Shown here piece by piece: positions 17,074-25,409 of a stretch of 64,000 nt of DNA. The notes below the pieces were generated by a model. The model had not been told where the DNA came from. It did not search any database and was given only the letters and a program-made list of their open reading frames with translations. The stretch comes from DTFZ01 sp050260375 (GTDB lineage: Bacteria > Bacillota > Clostridia > Christensenellales > SZUA-584). The position numbers and the translations under genes are program-made. Location: assembly GCA_050260375.1 (NCBI GenBank), contig JBLNCA010000006.1, positions 130,698-194,697 of the forward strand. The letters run 5' to 3'. Numbering within the stretch: the first letter of the stretch is position 1; every line of letters starts with the position of its first letter.

Positions 17074-17847
17074 TTATATATTCCTTCGTATATTTTTCAG
17101 CGCCGTTTTCTCCAGCCTTGACACCTGCGCCTGGCTGATGCCTATCTCCTCGGATACCTCCATCTGCGTCTTGCCCTGGTAAAAGCGCATCATTATTATC
17201 TTTTTTTCACGCTCGCCCAGCTTCTCTATCGCTTCTTTCAAGGCTATGCCGTCGAGCCACGTCTCGTCTGCGCTGTTTTTATCCTGCAACTGGTCCATGA
17301 CGTAAATAGCGTCCGTGCCGTCATGATATACAGGCTCATAGAGGGAAACAGGGTCCTGTATAGCGTCCAAAGCGAACACCACGTCCTCTACGTTCATGTC
17401 GAGCTCTTTCGCTATTTTCTCTACGCTCGGGTCGCTGAAGTTTTTTTTGGAAAGCGTGTTGCGGACCTGCAGCGCCTTGTAAGCGATATCCCGCAGCGAG
17501 CGCGATACTCTGATGCTGTTGTTGTCCCTTAAGTACCTGCGAAGCTCTCCGGTTATCATAGGCACGGCGTAAGTCGAAAACCTCACGCCGAGGTCCACGT
17601 TGAAGTTATCGATGGCTTTAATAAGCCCGATGCATCCGACCTGAAAAAGGTCGTCCATGTTTTCGTTCCTGCCCGTAAAGCGCTGTATTACGCTCAGCAC
17701 AAGCCTTAAATTGCCTCTTATGAACTGCTCCCTCGCGGCCTGGTCTCCGGCTTTGACCTTGAGCATTAATTCTTTCATTTCTTTGGGTTTCATAACGGGA
17801 AGTTTGGACGTATCGACCCCGCATATCTCGACCTTATTCACCAGCAT
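17074..17847 (-). CDS. sigG: RNA polymerase sporulation sigma factor SigG
   Basis: A 257-residue late forespore sigma factor. The N-terminus MLVNKVEICGVDTSKLPV is the SigG signature; region 2 (NMDDLFQVGCIGLIKAIDNF), region 3 and region 4 (helix-turn-helix EVSEEIGISQAQVSRLEK) are intact. It directs forespore genes such as gpr and small acid-soluble proteins. AGGAG seven bases before ATG 17847 supports the start. spoIIGA and sigE, its neighbours in Bacillus, are not adjacent. Confidence 0.97.
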   Translation of the reverse strand: MLVNKVEICGVDTSKLPVMKPKEMKELMLKVKAGDQAAREQFIRGNLRLVLSVIQRFTGRNENMDDLFQVGCIGLIKAIDNFNVDLGVRFSTYAVPMITGELRRYLRDNNSIRVSRSLRDIAYKALQVRNTLSKKNFSDPSVEKIAKELDMNVEDVVFALDAIQDPVSLYEPVYHDGTDAIYVMDQLQDKNSADETWLDGIALKEAIEKLGEREKKIIMMRFYQGKTQMEVSEEIGISQAQVSRLEKTALKNIRRNI

Positions 17848-17902
17848 GTCATGTCTCCTAAAGTAGCTTTTATATGACTAGCTTTGCCATCAGGTGCGCT
17901 TT

Positions 17903-17930
17903 TATACTGGAAAAAAGAGCCCGTATATGC
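17903..17930 (-). promoter_or_regulatory. Possible SigF/SigG-type promoter of sigG
   Basis: GCATA (17930-17926), 16 bp, CAGTATA (17909-17903) resembles forespore promoters (GNATR ... CATNNTA) upstream of sigG. The spacing is slightly short and the -10 imperfect. Confidence 0.3.
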
Positions 17931-17974
17931 GGCAAAAAGGACCGTATACTGTAACAACACTATCAAGAATTAAG

Positions 17975-18009
17975 TAAAAAAGCCTTGATTAAATGATTAA
18001 TCAAGGCTT
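17975..18009 (-). terminator. Intrinsic terminator of the asp23-to-ispA operon
   Basis: Minus strand: a 12 bp stem AGCCTTGATTAA/TTAATCAAGGCT followed by a T run, ~90 bp beyond ispA. Confidence 0.88.
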
Positions 18010-18100
18010 CGCTTTAAACATATTACTTATGCAGTTTTTTTTAAAAAGGAAACGGAAAACGAATATGATGCGCTTAGGTAATGCCCGGCGCAGCGCCGGA

Positions 18101-18988
18101 CTAGTTTTTCCGGTTGAGCATGTATTCGGCGAGCAATCTTAAGTCTTTTGCTTTGCCGCCGAAACAGTCAAGAGCTTTTATCGCTTCGTCAGTCTTTTGC
18201 CGCGCTATCTCCATCGACCTTTCTATGCCGTAAAGCCGCACAAACGTCTGCTTGTCGGAGCCGGTATCCTTGCCCGGCGTTTTGCCGAGGCTGTCCGCGG
18301 TGCCGGTCATGTCGAGTATATCGTCGATAAGCTGAAACACGAGCCCTATGCATCCGCCGTACGTCGCGAGCGCGCTTATCTCTTCGCGCTTTGCCCTGTA
18401 AAGCGCGGCGCCCGATGTTACGGACGCTTTTATCAGCGCCGCGGTCTTGCGCTCGTGTATGTACTCCAAAACGTCCGCGCCCTGCTGCGTTCCCTCAAAC
18501 GCTATATCCGCAGCCTGGCCGGCTATCATGCCCTTTACGCCAGCCGCTGCAGCTATCGTCTCCATCGCGGCGACGTAGTCGAGCCCGGCGTCCTTGTTGT
18601 TAAGCGCGCGTTTCAGCATCACTTCGAACGCGCAGTTTAAAAGCCCGTCTCCCGCGAGTATAGCGTACGCCTCGCCGAAAACTACGTGATTTGTCGGCTT
18701 GCCGCGGCGCAGTTCGTCGTTGTCCATCGCGGGCAAGTCGTCGTGTATGAGCGAGTATGTGTGTATCATCTCTATCGCGCAGGCAATATCGAGCGCGGCC
18801 GCTTCGTCTCCGAACATGCCGGCCGTAAGCAGGCACATTACCGGGCGCAGGCGCTTTCCTCCCGCCATGAGGCTGTACATCATGGCGTCCTTTAATATGC
18901 CGTTTTCGCACGACGCTTCCATAAGCTCTACAAGCCGCAGGTTTACCGATGTTTTAAGGCGCTCGACGCGCTCCAGCGAATCATTCAC
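18101..18988 (-). CDS. ispA: Farnesyl diphosphate synthase (IspA-type polyprenyl synthase)
   Basis: A 295-residue trans-prenyltransferase that condenses IPP with DMAPP/GPP. It has the first aspartate-rich motif HDDLPAMDND and the second DDILD, plus GGKRLRPV near residue 44. The position after xseB and its length fit farnesyl diphosphate synthase; the chain-length assignment rests on similarity. It is the last gene of the operon and overlaps xseB by 8 bp. Confidence 0.93.
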   Translation of the reverse strand: MNDSLERVERLKTSVNLRLVELMEASCENGILKDAMMYSLMAGGKRLRPVMCLLTAGMFGDEAAALDIACAIEMIHTYSLIHDDLPAMDNDELRRGKPTNHVVFGEAYAILAGDGLLNCAFEVMLKRALNNKDAGLDYVAAMETIAAAAGVKGMIAGQAADIAFEGTQQGADVLEYIHERKTAALIKASVTSGAALYRAKREEISALATYGGCIGLVFQLIDDILDMTGTADSLGKTPGKDTGSDKQTFVRLYGIERSMEIARQKTDEAIKALDCFGGKAKDLRLLAEYMLNRKN

Positions 18989-19175
18989 CGTCTTTTGCCT
19001 CGGTCTCGAGTATCTCTATTTTTGAACGCAGCTTGTCAAGCCTGCTCATTAGCGAATTAGCAAGCTTTATGCCGTCCGCGTACAATTCCATGCTCTTCTC
19101 TATTCCCTCTTCGCCCGACTGCAGCCTTGAGGATATATCCTCTAATTTCTGCATGTCCTTTTCAAATTCCCCCAT
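18981..19175 (-). CDS. xseB: Exodeoxyribonuclease VII small subunit
   Basis: A 64-residue helical protein (FEKDMQKLEDISSRLQSGEEG) typical of XseB, which assembles in several copies on XseA. It lies 4 bp after xseA and overlaps ispA. Confidence 0.94.
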   Translation of the reverse strand: MGEFEKDMQKLEDISSRLQSGEEGIEKSMELYADGIKLANSLMSRLDKLRSKIEILETEAKDGE

Positions 19176-19179
19176 ATCG

Positions 19180-20367
19180 TCAATCCTTTCTTCTTACCGC
19201 GACTCTTCCGTCCGAGAACTCAATCTCCATATCGGCGGCTGCGTTTTTGCTCGAAGTAACGACGTTATTGCTTTCATTAAACACTATGGCGTAGCCGCGC
19301 TTTAACACGTTGCGCGGATTAAGGCTTTCCAGGTTGTCGATGAATCTTTTTAAGGAAAGCTCATGCCTTTCCAGCGACGATAGCAGCGTTTGTTTCATAA
19401 GAACGCGGCAGGACGCAATGTTTTCCTTTGCCTTCTGCAGCTTAAGGCCAAAAGGGTACGATGCTATAATGCTCTTAAGCAGCGCGGTTTTCGTTTCGTA
19501 ATCGTCAAGCAGCGCTGATAAGTTTTTATAAAGCTGCGCTTTATAGCTTACGAGGTATTCTACGAGAGCCTGCTTGTCTTTTACTACCAGCTCCGCCGCT
19601 GCCGACGGCGTGGGAGCGCGAAGGTCCGCAGCCATATCGCACAGCGTATAATCTGTTTCGTGCCCTACCGCCGAAACAACGGGTATGTCCGATTCATAGA
19701 CTGCTCTTGCCACGCACTCTTCGTTGAAGGCGAAAAGGTCTTCAAACGAGCCGCCTCCCCTGCCTACGATTATCACGTCAACGTCGCGGGATTGGTTGAA
19801 ATGCCTTATGCCTTCGCATATCTGCCGGGCGGCGTCCTGGCCCTGCACCTGCACCGGGTACACTTTAATGTTTATTCCCTCGAACCTGCGCGTGGCAACG
19901 ACTATTATATCGTGCATCACGGCGCCCGACGACGACGTGACCACGCCGAGCCGCAGAGGAAATTCCGGCAGCGGTTTTTTATGAGAAACGTCGAACAGCC
20001 CTTCGTTATACAGCTTTTTCTTTGTGCGCTCGAAGCGCGCAAAAAGGTCTCCTACGCCCTGCAGGCTCGCAGCCGTTGCGATAAACTGCACCGCGCCCGT
20101 TTTCCTGTAAAAAACTATCCTGCCCGTGATCTGTACCAGCGCTCCGTCCGATATGACCCCGCTGTCTTCGTTGTCAAGAAAATCGTGCATTACGCAGTTT
20201 ATCATGCTGTCTTCGTCCTTCAGGGAAAAGAAAGCATGCCCGACGGAAGACATGCTAAAATTCGTGACTTCTCCCACTACGGATACGCTGCTTAAAAACG
20301 GGTCCTTCCAAAGCTTGCGGTTTATATATTCGCTTATCTGCGAAACGCTGAAAACCGGCTCAGACAT
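19180..20367 (-). CDS. xseA: Exodeoxyribonuclease VII large subunit
   Basis: A 395-residue XseA, the catalytic subunit of a single-strand-specific exonuclease. The N-terminal OB fold (WKDPFLSSVSVVGEVTNF) is followed by the catalytic domain with GRGGGSFEDL and SAVGHETDYTL, then a coiled-coil region that recruits XseB. It overlaps the folD stop by 8 bp. Confidence 0.96.
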   Translation of the reverse strand: MSEPVFSVSQISEYINRKLWKDPFLSSVSVVGEVTNFSMSSVGHAFFSLKDEDSMINCVMHDFLDNEDSGVISDGALVQITGRIVFYRKTGAVQFIATAASLQGVGDLFARFERTKKKLYNEGLFDVSHKKPLPEFPLRLGVVTSSSGAVMHDIIVVATRRFEGINIKVYPVQVQGQDAARQICEGIRHFNQSRDVDVIIVGRGGGSFEDLFAFNEECVARAVYESDIPVVSAVGHETDYTLCDMAADLRAPTPSAAAELVVKDKQALVEYLVSYKAQLYKNLSALLDDYETKTALLKSIIASYPFGLKLQKAKENIASCRVLMKQTLLSSLERHELSLKRFIDNLESLNPRNVLKRGYAIVFNESNNVVTSSKNAAADMEIEFSDGRVAVRRKD

Positions 20368-21199
20368 GGGAAAGCGCTGCCTCTATCGTGTTTTCAAGAA
20401 GCATCGTTATAGTCATTGGCCCTACGCCGCCGGGAACGGGTGTGATGAACGAAGCTTTCTTTGCCGCTTCCTCAAACAGTACGTCCCCTTTCAGCTTGCC
20501 GTCGACCTTGGTGGTGCCCACGTCTATTACCACCGCGCCCGGCTTAATAAATTCTCCCGTTATAAACTCCGGCTTGCCTATGGCGGCAACGAGTATGTCC
20601 GCACGGGCGCAAACGGAGGCAAGGTCCTTGGTGCGCGAATGGCACATTGTGACCGTTGCGTTTTCATTTAGCAGCAGCATCGCGGCGGGCTTGCCCACCA
20701 TCGCGCTCCTGCCGACGACTACTGCCTGCTTGCCGCTTATTTCGGTGCCTGTGCTTTTTATCATTTTTATAACGCCTTTGGGAGTGCACGGAAGGAACCC
20801 CTTTTCGCCGACAAAAAGCCTTCCCGCCGTTACTACGTGCAGCCCGTCAACGTCTTTATCCGGGTCTACGGCGCGCAATACGTTGCGCTCGTCTATATGC
20901 TTTGGCAAAGGAAGCTGCACAAGTATGCCATGAATGCTTGGATTGCCGTTGAGCTCTTTAACTATGGATATTACTTGCTGCTCGCTCGTGTCCGCGCCGA
21001 GCCGGTGCACCAAGGAGTATATGCCTACTTCCTCGCACGCTTTTTCCTTGTTGCGCACATATACTGCCGACGCCGGATCGTCGCCTACGAGTATTACGGC
21101 GAGCCCAGGCGTTACCCCTTTTTGCTTAAGCTCCTCAACTTTCTTTTTCAGTTCCTCGCGTATGCCCAGCGATAGAGCCTTTCCATCAATTATGTTCAA
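20360..21199 (-). CDS. folD: Methylenetetrahydrofolate dehydrogenase/cyclohydrolase FolD
   Basis: A 279-residue bifunctional enzyme that interconverts methylene- and 10-formyl-tetrahydrofolate with NADP. YVRNKEKACEEVGI holds the catalytic Lys; GRSAMVGKPAA and TPVPGGVGPMTI are diagnostic. The start is TTG at 21199, seven bases after GGAG, inside the 3' end of the TsaD-like gene. Confidence 0.96.
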   Translation of the reverse strand: MNIIDGKALSLGIREELKKKVEELKQKGVTPGLAVILVGDDPASAVYVRNKEKACEEVGIYSLVHRLGADTSEQQVISIVKELNGNPSIHGILVQLPLPKHIDERNVLRAVDPDKDVDGLHVVTAGRLFVGEKGFLPCTPKGVIKMIKSTGTEISGKQAVVVGRSAMVGKPAAMLLLNENATVTMCHSRTKDLASVCARADILVAAIGKPEFITGEFIKPGAVVIDVGTTKVDGKLKGDVLFEEAAKKASFITPVPGGVGPMTITMLLENTIEAALSHV

Positions 21200-22166
21200 T
21201 TTTGTGCTCCTTTTCTACCCCCAAAAAGGGGACCCCTTTGTATAAAATCTCCGCCGCAAGCGCAAGGCCGCAGGCGTTGTCTGCGCTGTATTCCTTATCG
21301 GCGAATATGCACTCAAAGCCGTTTTTGCCGCAAACGTACAGCAGTTTTTCCCTTATTATTCTATTACAAATAACGCCGCCTGTAAAAACAAACTTTTTGA
21401 TACTCGTATGCTCCGCAGCGTTAGTTACCAGCCGCGCCAGCGTCTCTGCCGCACAGTCTATAACGCCGCTGAAAACATACGAGCGCTCCGCGCCCTCTTC
21501 AAGTAGCCGCTTCGCCTGAGCTTCCGCGCCCGAAAGGTTGGCAAAGAGCCCATTCACATTTACCGAAAGCTTTGCGCCGCCCAGTGAATAGAACTTTTCC
21601 ATATCGGCGCCTGCGGGAAACATAAGCCCCGCCGCTACGCCTGTCCTGTCTATAAGCTGGCCGCACGTTATGTCGAGAGTGCCACCTATCTCGGTTATCC
21701 CGGTAATGACGCCTCCGCTTACGCTGACACGGAGTACGTCGAGAGTACCGCCCGACGCGTGAACGGCGCAGCAGTCGCCTTCAAACGCGGCGCCGCCCAA
21801 AAAAGCGGAATATATGTGCCCGTGCTGGTGCGTAAGCGCGTAATAACTTGCGCCGAGAGCCGACGCGCAAAGCATAGCCGCCGATTCGCCGACGCAGAAA
21901 ACGGGCATGTAAGAATCGTCCCTCGGGCGCGGCTTTTCGCTGCATGCTACGCCCTTTATGTTGTATTTCTGCATAGGGTATTGTGAAAGTATGGATTTTA
22001 AGTTCTTCACATGCTGAAATACCGCCTCGGATTGCCTCAGGCCCCGCGCGCCCTTTTCGACGCTCAGCATTATTCGTTTATCGTACAGTACCCTGCCGCC
22101 GGAAACAACGGCTATTGAAGTGGTATAGCAGCTCGTGTCAAAAGCAAGGAAGCACTCATCCCTCAT
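21186..22166 (-). CDS. TsaD-related (peptidase M22/Kae1-like) protein
   Basis: A 326-residue ASKHA-fold protein with the Kae1/TsaD pattern: FDTSCYTTSIAVV at the start, metal-binding HQHGH (about residue 120), and a late GGVICNR. Between nusB and folD, Clostridia commonly carry such a paralogue in addition to true tsaD, so I do not assign t6A synthesis. The last residues (KGVPFLGVEKEH) are coded by a shortened palindromic element that also carries the folD ribosome site close by; the native C-terminus may have been replaced. It overlaps nusB by 11 bp. Confidence 0.82.
   Translation of the reverse strand: MRDECFLAFDTSCYTTSIAVVSGGRVLYDKRIMLSVEKGARGLRQSEAVFQHVKNLKSILSQYPMQKYNIKGVACSEKPRPRDDSYMPVFCVGESAAMLCASALGASYYALTHQHGHIYSAFLGGAAFEGDCCAVHASGGTLDVLRVSVSGGVITGITEIGGTLDITCGQLIDRTGVAAGLMFPAGADMEKFYSLGGAKLSVNVNGLFANLSGAEAQAKRLLEEGAERSYVFSGVIDCAAETLARLVTNAAEHTSIKKFVFTGGVICNRIIREKLLYVCGKNGFECIFADKEYSADNACGLALAAEILYKGVPFLGVEKEHKIEHN
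21216..21244. repeat. Palindromic element copy 2 (shortened), end of TsaD-like gene
   Basis: TACCCCC AAAAA GGGGACCCC TTTGTA: both flanks of the family are present but the central loop and second T-rich arm are deleted. The minus strand reads YKGVPFLGV in frame at the C-terminus of the TsaD-like protein. Confidence 0.75.
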
Positions 22167-22581
22167 CGGACTGACCTTCTTTTGAGACCAGTACGCCTGC
22201 CAGCACGCCGTTTACAAATTTGGACGACTTGTCGGTCGAATATTTTTTAGCCAGCTCAACGCATTCGTTAATCGTTATGCTAGGATGTATGTCCTCAAAA
22301 TATTCAATTTCGCACACGCCGAGCCGCAGTATCGAGAGGTCCACCTTGGACATATGCCCTATGTTCCAGCCTTTTGAATTCTTCTGTATAAGAGAGTCTA
22401 TCGCTTCCCTGTTTGCTTTGAATTTCTCGATAGCGCCCGAAACATATTCCCAGGCGTTTTCATTCATTCCCTTATCAAAACAATCCCGCATAACGTCCAT
22501 CGTAGCGGAATTGAATTCTCCGTTTATTGAATACTCGTAAAACAGCCTAAAAGCCGTATCCCTTGCCGACCTTCTGCTCAA
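22156..22581 (-). CDS. nusB: Transcription antitermination factor NusB
   Basis: A 141-residue all-helical NusB that pairs with NusE (S10) on boxA RNA for rRNA antitermination. MSRRSARDTAFRLFYEYSING at the start and the C-terminal VNGVLAGVL are typical. The start is TTG 22581 behind GGAGGTAGGT. Confidence 0.94.
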   Translation of the reverse strand: MSRRSARDTAFRLFYEYSINGEFNSATMDVMRDCFDKGMNENAWEYVSGAIEKFKANREAIDSLIQKNSKGWNIGHMSKVDLSILRLGVCEIEYFEDIHPSITINECVELAKKYSTDKSSKFVNGVLAGVLVSKEGQSDEG

Positions 22582-22596
22582 ACCTACCTCCGCATA

Positions 22597-22830
22597 TCAT
22601 TTGAAAATGTCGGGCAATACCCTGTCCAATATTTCAAATAGCTTTTTCTTGTATTTATTATTGGAACCAAAAAAGACGCCTATACCTACGCAGATTGCCA
22701 AAAACAGCGTAGCAAAAAAACCTGCCCAGAGTATGAGCGCTCCGACGAAAAAACCGATGCAGCCTCCGGTTATTACGCCTCTATGAGCTTTGAAAAACCT
22801 AGCGAACCCGCTGTTATTCTGCTCGGACAC
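22597..22830 (-). CDS. DUF2273 small membrane protein
   Basis: A 77-residue protein with two hydrophobic helices (about 18-35 and 36-55) of the DUF2273 family, routinely coded beside amaP and asp23. The start is GTG, sharing its G with the amaP TAG stop (TAGTG), so translation is likely coupled. Its role is presumed to be at the membrane with AmaP/Asp23. Confidence 0.85.
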   Translation of the reverse strand: MSEQNNSGFARFFKAHRGVITGGCIGFFVGALILWAGFFATLFLAICVGIGVFFGSNNKYKKKLFEILDRVLPDIFK

Positions 22831-23375
22831 TATTCTACACGCGCCTTTACGACCTGCGACGTCTTCTCGACAAGCAGGGTTATTTTATTTACTTCTATAC
22901 CTGAGAGCACCTCTATATGCTCCTTAAGGCTTGTCTGCAATGAGAGTAAAATTTCAGGGATGTTGGCGCCTTCCGCTATTGCGATTCTCGCAACTATGTT
23001 TGCCTTTGCGTCCTTCATTCTGATAGACGCTTTTACGTTTCTTACCGCCTCGTGAGCTGATATATGGCGCATCGCCATCTCTTCTATCGCGCTTACCGAA
23101 ATGAACACTGCGCCGAGGCCTGTCGTCTTAATAAGCGCGGATTTCGGCTTGCGCCTGCGTATGCCGTAAAACATAAGAATAAGGCTCAAGAGCACAACGG
23201 CCACGACTATAACCGATACGGCAAGGCGCACGACGCTGTCGCCGTAAAGCTGCGCGACCCAGAAGTTGGGCCATTCGATGCTGATAAGCCCCCATGCCAT
23301 GCCCAGCGTTATTGCCGAGACAAACAGCACGAGGAGAATGTATATGGTCAGTAAGAACCGCATGAAAATCCGCAT
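22830..23375 (-). CDS. amaP: Alkaline-shock membrane anchor protein AmaP
   Basis: A 181-residue protein with two N-terminal membrane helices (about 4-28 and 45-70) and a C-terminal Asp23-like domain (ISAHEAVRNVKASIRMKDAK). AmaP anchors Asp23 to the membrane in Staphylococcus. ATG 23375 is preferred; an upstream in-frame start would add 11 charged residues before the first helix. Confidence 0.85.
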   Translation of the reverse strand: MRIFMRFLLTIYILLVLFVSAITLGMAWGLISIEWPNFWVAQLYGDSVVRLAVSVIVVAVVLLSLILMFYGIRRRKPKSALIKTTGLGAVFISVSAIEEMAMRHISAHEAVRNVKASIRMKDAKANIVARIAIAEGANIPEILLSLQTSLKEHIEVLSGIEVNKITLLVEKTSQVVKARVE

Positions 23376-23439
23376 TACGTTTTTCCCCCGTAAATCTTTA
23401 CGCCCCAAAGCAAGGCTTTAAAGCGTTTATAGGTCCGGC

Positions 23440-23835
23440 TCAGTGAACGCGCTTTGCGTCCTCCGCCGGGGTTTTGCTTATGCGTACTCCCTGGATATGT
23501 ACGTTTGTTTCAACGACCCGCAGGCCCGTCATCGTTTCGACCGCCTTGGCGACGTTTGCCTGTATGTTCTTGCACACCGCGGGTATATCGCAGCCGTACT
23601 CCACAATGACAAAAAGATCGACGGCGCATTCCTCCTTGCCGACCTCGACCTTTACGCCCTTTGTCAGATTTTTTCTGCCGAGCAGTTCAGCGAGCCCTCC
23701 CGAGAACCCGCCGCTCATGCCGGCAACGCCTTCGATCTCCACCGTTGCAAGCCCCGCTATCGTGGCTACAACGTCGTTAGCAAAGGATATGCTGCCGTTC
23801 TGTTCCTCTCGCGTATTCATGTCGTTTGTGCTCAA
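23440..23835 (-). CDS. Asp23/Gls24-family envelope stress protein
   Basis: A 131-residue Asp23/Gls24 protein (ISFANDVVATIAGLATVEIE; VDLFVIVEYGCDIPAVCKNI). These proteins associate with the membrane through AmaP and are linked to envelope stress. The start TTG 23835 has GAGGTGG six bases upstream. First gene of the operon down to ispA. Confidence 0.9.
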   Translation of the reverse strand: MSTNDMNTREEQNGSISFANDVVATIAGLATVEIEGVAGMSGGFSGGLAELLGRKNLTKGVKVEVGKEECAVDLFVIVEYGCDIPAVCKNIQANVAKAVETMTGLRVVETNVHIQGVRISKTPAEDAKRVH

Positions 23836-23853
23836 ATATTACCACCTCTTCTT

Positions 23854-23894
23854 ATCTGTTAGATAATTATAACAGATGGGGCAGCTGAATACAA
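23854..23894 (-). promoter_or_regulatory. asp23 promoter with overlapping palindrome
   Basis: -35 TTGTAT (23894-23889), 17 bp, -10 TATAAT (23871-23866) with extended TG. The inverted repeat ATCTGTTA-8 bp-TAACAGAT (23854-23877) overlaps the -10, a position expected for a repressor operator. No regulator is evident nearby. Confidence 0.7.
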
Positions 23895-23927
23895 TCAACT
23901 TTAAATTACTTTAATATAATCGTAAAA

Positions 23928-24455
23928 TTACTTCTGCAATATTATCTTTATATTCTGAGCCGGCTCCTTTGTCTCACCCTTTACTATTTCGAGCACCTTT
24001 GCGGCCTGCTCCTTGGTTATTTCTTTAGCCTTCAGCACAACGTTTACCGACCCCGTCTGTACGGTGACTATTGCGTCCGGAAAACCGCTTGCCACAAGCA
24101 GACCTTCAATTGTAAGCTCGGATTCCATCGCCTTAACAATTTCAATTTTCTGATCCTGCGCTTCCTTAATGGTTTCCGCGTCGCTGCTCTTGTTGGATAT
24201 TATGCTGTCTAGGTACGCTATTTCAGTCTCGCGCACGTTTTCCCTATTTGCCTTGTAGTCTTCAAAATAATTCTGCGAGGAAATTACGGCAACGTCGTCA
24301 GCCTGCAATGCGCCTTTAATATCGGTTGGGACCGTGTCGGCGACGTTTTCGTCAGAGCCCGGGTTGCTAAGTATATAATTGATATAACCGACTGCGACCA
24401 AAACGACTATCAAACCAGTAAGCAGCAGATACTTTTTAACTTTGCTATTTTTCAT
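23928..24455 (-). CDS. spoIIIAH: Stage III sporulation protein AH
   Basis: A 175-residue SpoIIIAH: one N-terminal membrane helix (about 10-28) and a periplasmic-side YscJ/FliF-like ring-building domain (LLVASGFPDAIVTVQTGSVNVVLKA) that pairs with forespore SpoIIQ to form the feeding-tube channel. ATG 24455 was chosen over 24476, which overlaps the spoIIIAG end. Last gene of the spoIIIA operon. Confidence 0.94.
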   Translation of the reverse strand: MKNSKVKKYLLLTGLIVVLVAVGYINYILSNPGSDENVADTVPTDIKGALQADDVAVISSQNYFEDYKANRENVRETEIAYLDSIISNKSSDAETIKEAQDQKIEIVKAMESELTIEGLLVASGFPDAIVTVQTGSVNVVLKAKEITKEQAAKVLEIVKGETKEPAQNIKIILQK

Positions 24456-24468
24456 TATTCCACTTCCC

Positions 24469-25077
24469 TTATTCATTATTCATTTTATAAACGTCGACCC
24501 TGTCCGGGCTGACGTTCAATACCGTTTCCACCGCTCGCAGTAAATTGAGCTTTACGCCTATATCGTCCGCTCCTTCGGCTACTACTATAACGCCCATTAC
24601 TTTGGGGCTGTTCTCGCGCAACACCAGCGCGCTGGTTCCGCCGCTCCCGCTTATTGTAACAACGTTGCTCTGCGTGTTTTCAGTATTTATGGTGCTTGTT
24701 CCCGATTCGCCCGCGTTCGTCGTGGAGGAAGTCTGCTTGTTCTCGCTTATCGCAGGTACTATCTCCGGAGTCGATTCATACGTTATAAAGACGTCAACCC
24801 TGCCCGCTCCCTCTATCGACGAAAGTATGTCCTCGAGCTTTGCTTCGAGGTCCTCAGACTGCACCGCTTCTTTTTCGGGCTTAGAAGGCGTTTCATTTAC
24901 CTTGCCGCTGTTAAATGAAGAGAAGTATATCGTGAGTATGATAACTACGAGCAGCAGTATCGCGACATACTGTATCTTTTTCTTCGTATCCAGCTTTTTA
25001 AAAGACGATATAAGTTTTCCCGCCTTGCCCGTTATATCCGCTTTAGTTTCTTTGCTTTTTTCCTGCCGATCTCCCAT
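24469..25077 (-). CDS. spoIIIAG: Stage III sporulation protein AG
   Basis: A 202-residue SpoIIIAG: a membrane helix (about 33-52) followed by a ring-forming domain (ILSSIEGAGRVDVFITYES ... GVIVVAEGADDIGVKLNLLRA). The central part is Ser/Thr/Gly/Asn-rich, the usual beta-hairpin insertion. ATG 25077 follows GAGGG by seven bases. It makes a large ring of the SpoIIIA-SpoIIQ secretion-like channel. Confidence 0.94.
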   Translation of the reverse strand: MGDRQEKSKETKADITGKAGKLISSFKKLDTKKKIQYVAILLLVVIILTIYFSSFNSGKVNETPSKPEKEAVQSEDLEAKLEDILSSIEGAGRVDVFITYESTPEIVPAISENKQTSSTTNAGESGTSTINTENTQSNVVTISGSGGTSALVLRENSPKVMGVIVVAEGADDIGVKLNLLRAVETVLNVSPDRVDVYKMNNE

Positions 25078-25115
25078 ACCTTTTCCCTCGACCCTTTTCA
25101 CTATAGATATTTATT

Positions 25116-25406
25116 TTATTCATCGCCCATATATACCTTAAAAATATAATCTCTGTAGTAAGACGCGTCGTAACTGTGCTTGCTTATTTGCGTCATGCTG
25201 CTAACCGCGTTTTTCAGCTCCTGCTCGAAATTTACGCCGCCCAGCAGCTTGAAAAGCGGCGAGAGCATAAAGAGCGTAACCAGCACGCCCAGCACGACGG
25301 CGATATACTTTTTTATTGATGTTTCCGGCAGCAGCGAGCTTATAACAGCGCTGAAAAGCACCGCTATGGTCACGCTTACCGCCCAGGATGAAAGAAAACC
25401 CTGCAT
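25116..25406 (-). CDS. spoIIIAF: Stage III sporulation protein AF
   Basis: A 96-residue protein with two membrane helices (about 4-24 and 33-52) and a short cytosolic tail, shorter than Bacillus SpoIIIAF (~200). The missing C-terminal ring domain is seen in other Clostridia too. It lies 3 bp after spoIIIAE. Confidence 0.88.
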   Translation of the reverse strand: MQGFLSSWAVSVTIAVLFSAVISSLLPETSIKKYIAVVLGVLVTLFMLSPLFKLLGGVNFEQELKNAVSSMTQISKHSYDASYYRDYIFKVYMGDE

Positions 25407-25409
25407 ATG

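Noticed and set aside
21186..22166. Calling the TsaD-like protein the t6A synthase TsaD
   Set aside because: Sequence and operon position fit the clostridial paralogue; no tsaB or tsaE is nearby, so the function was left open.
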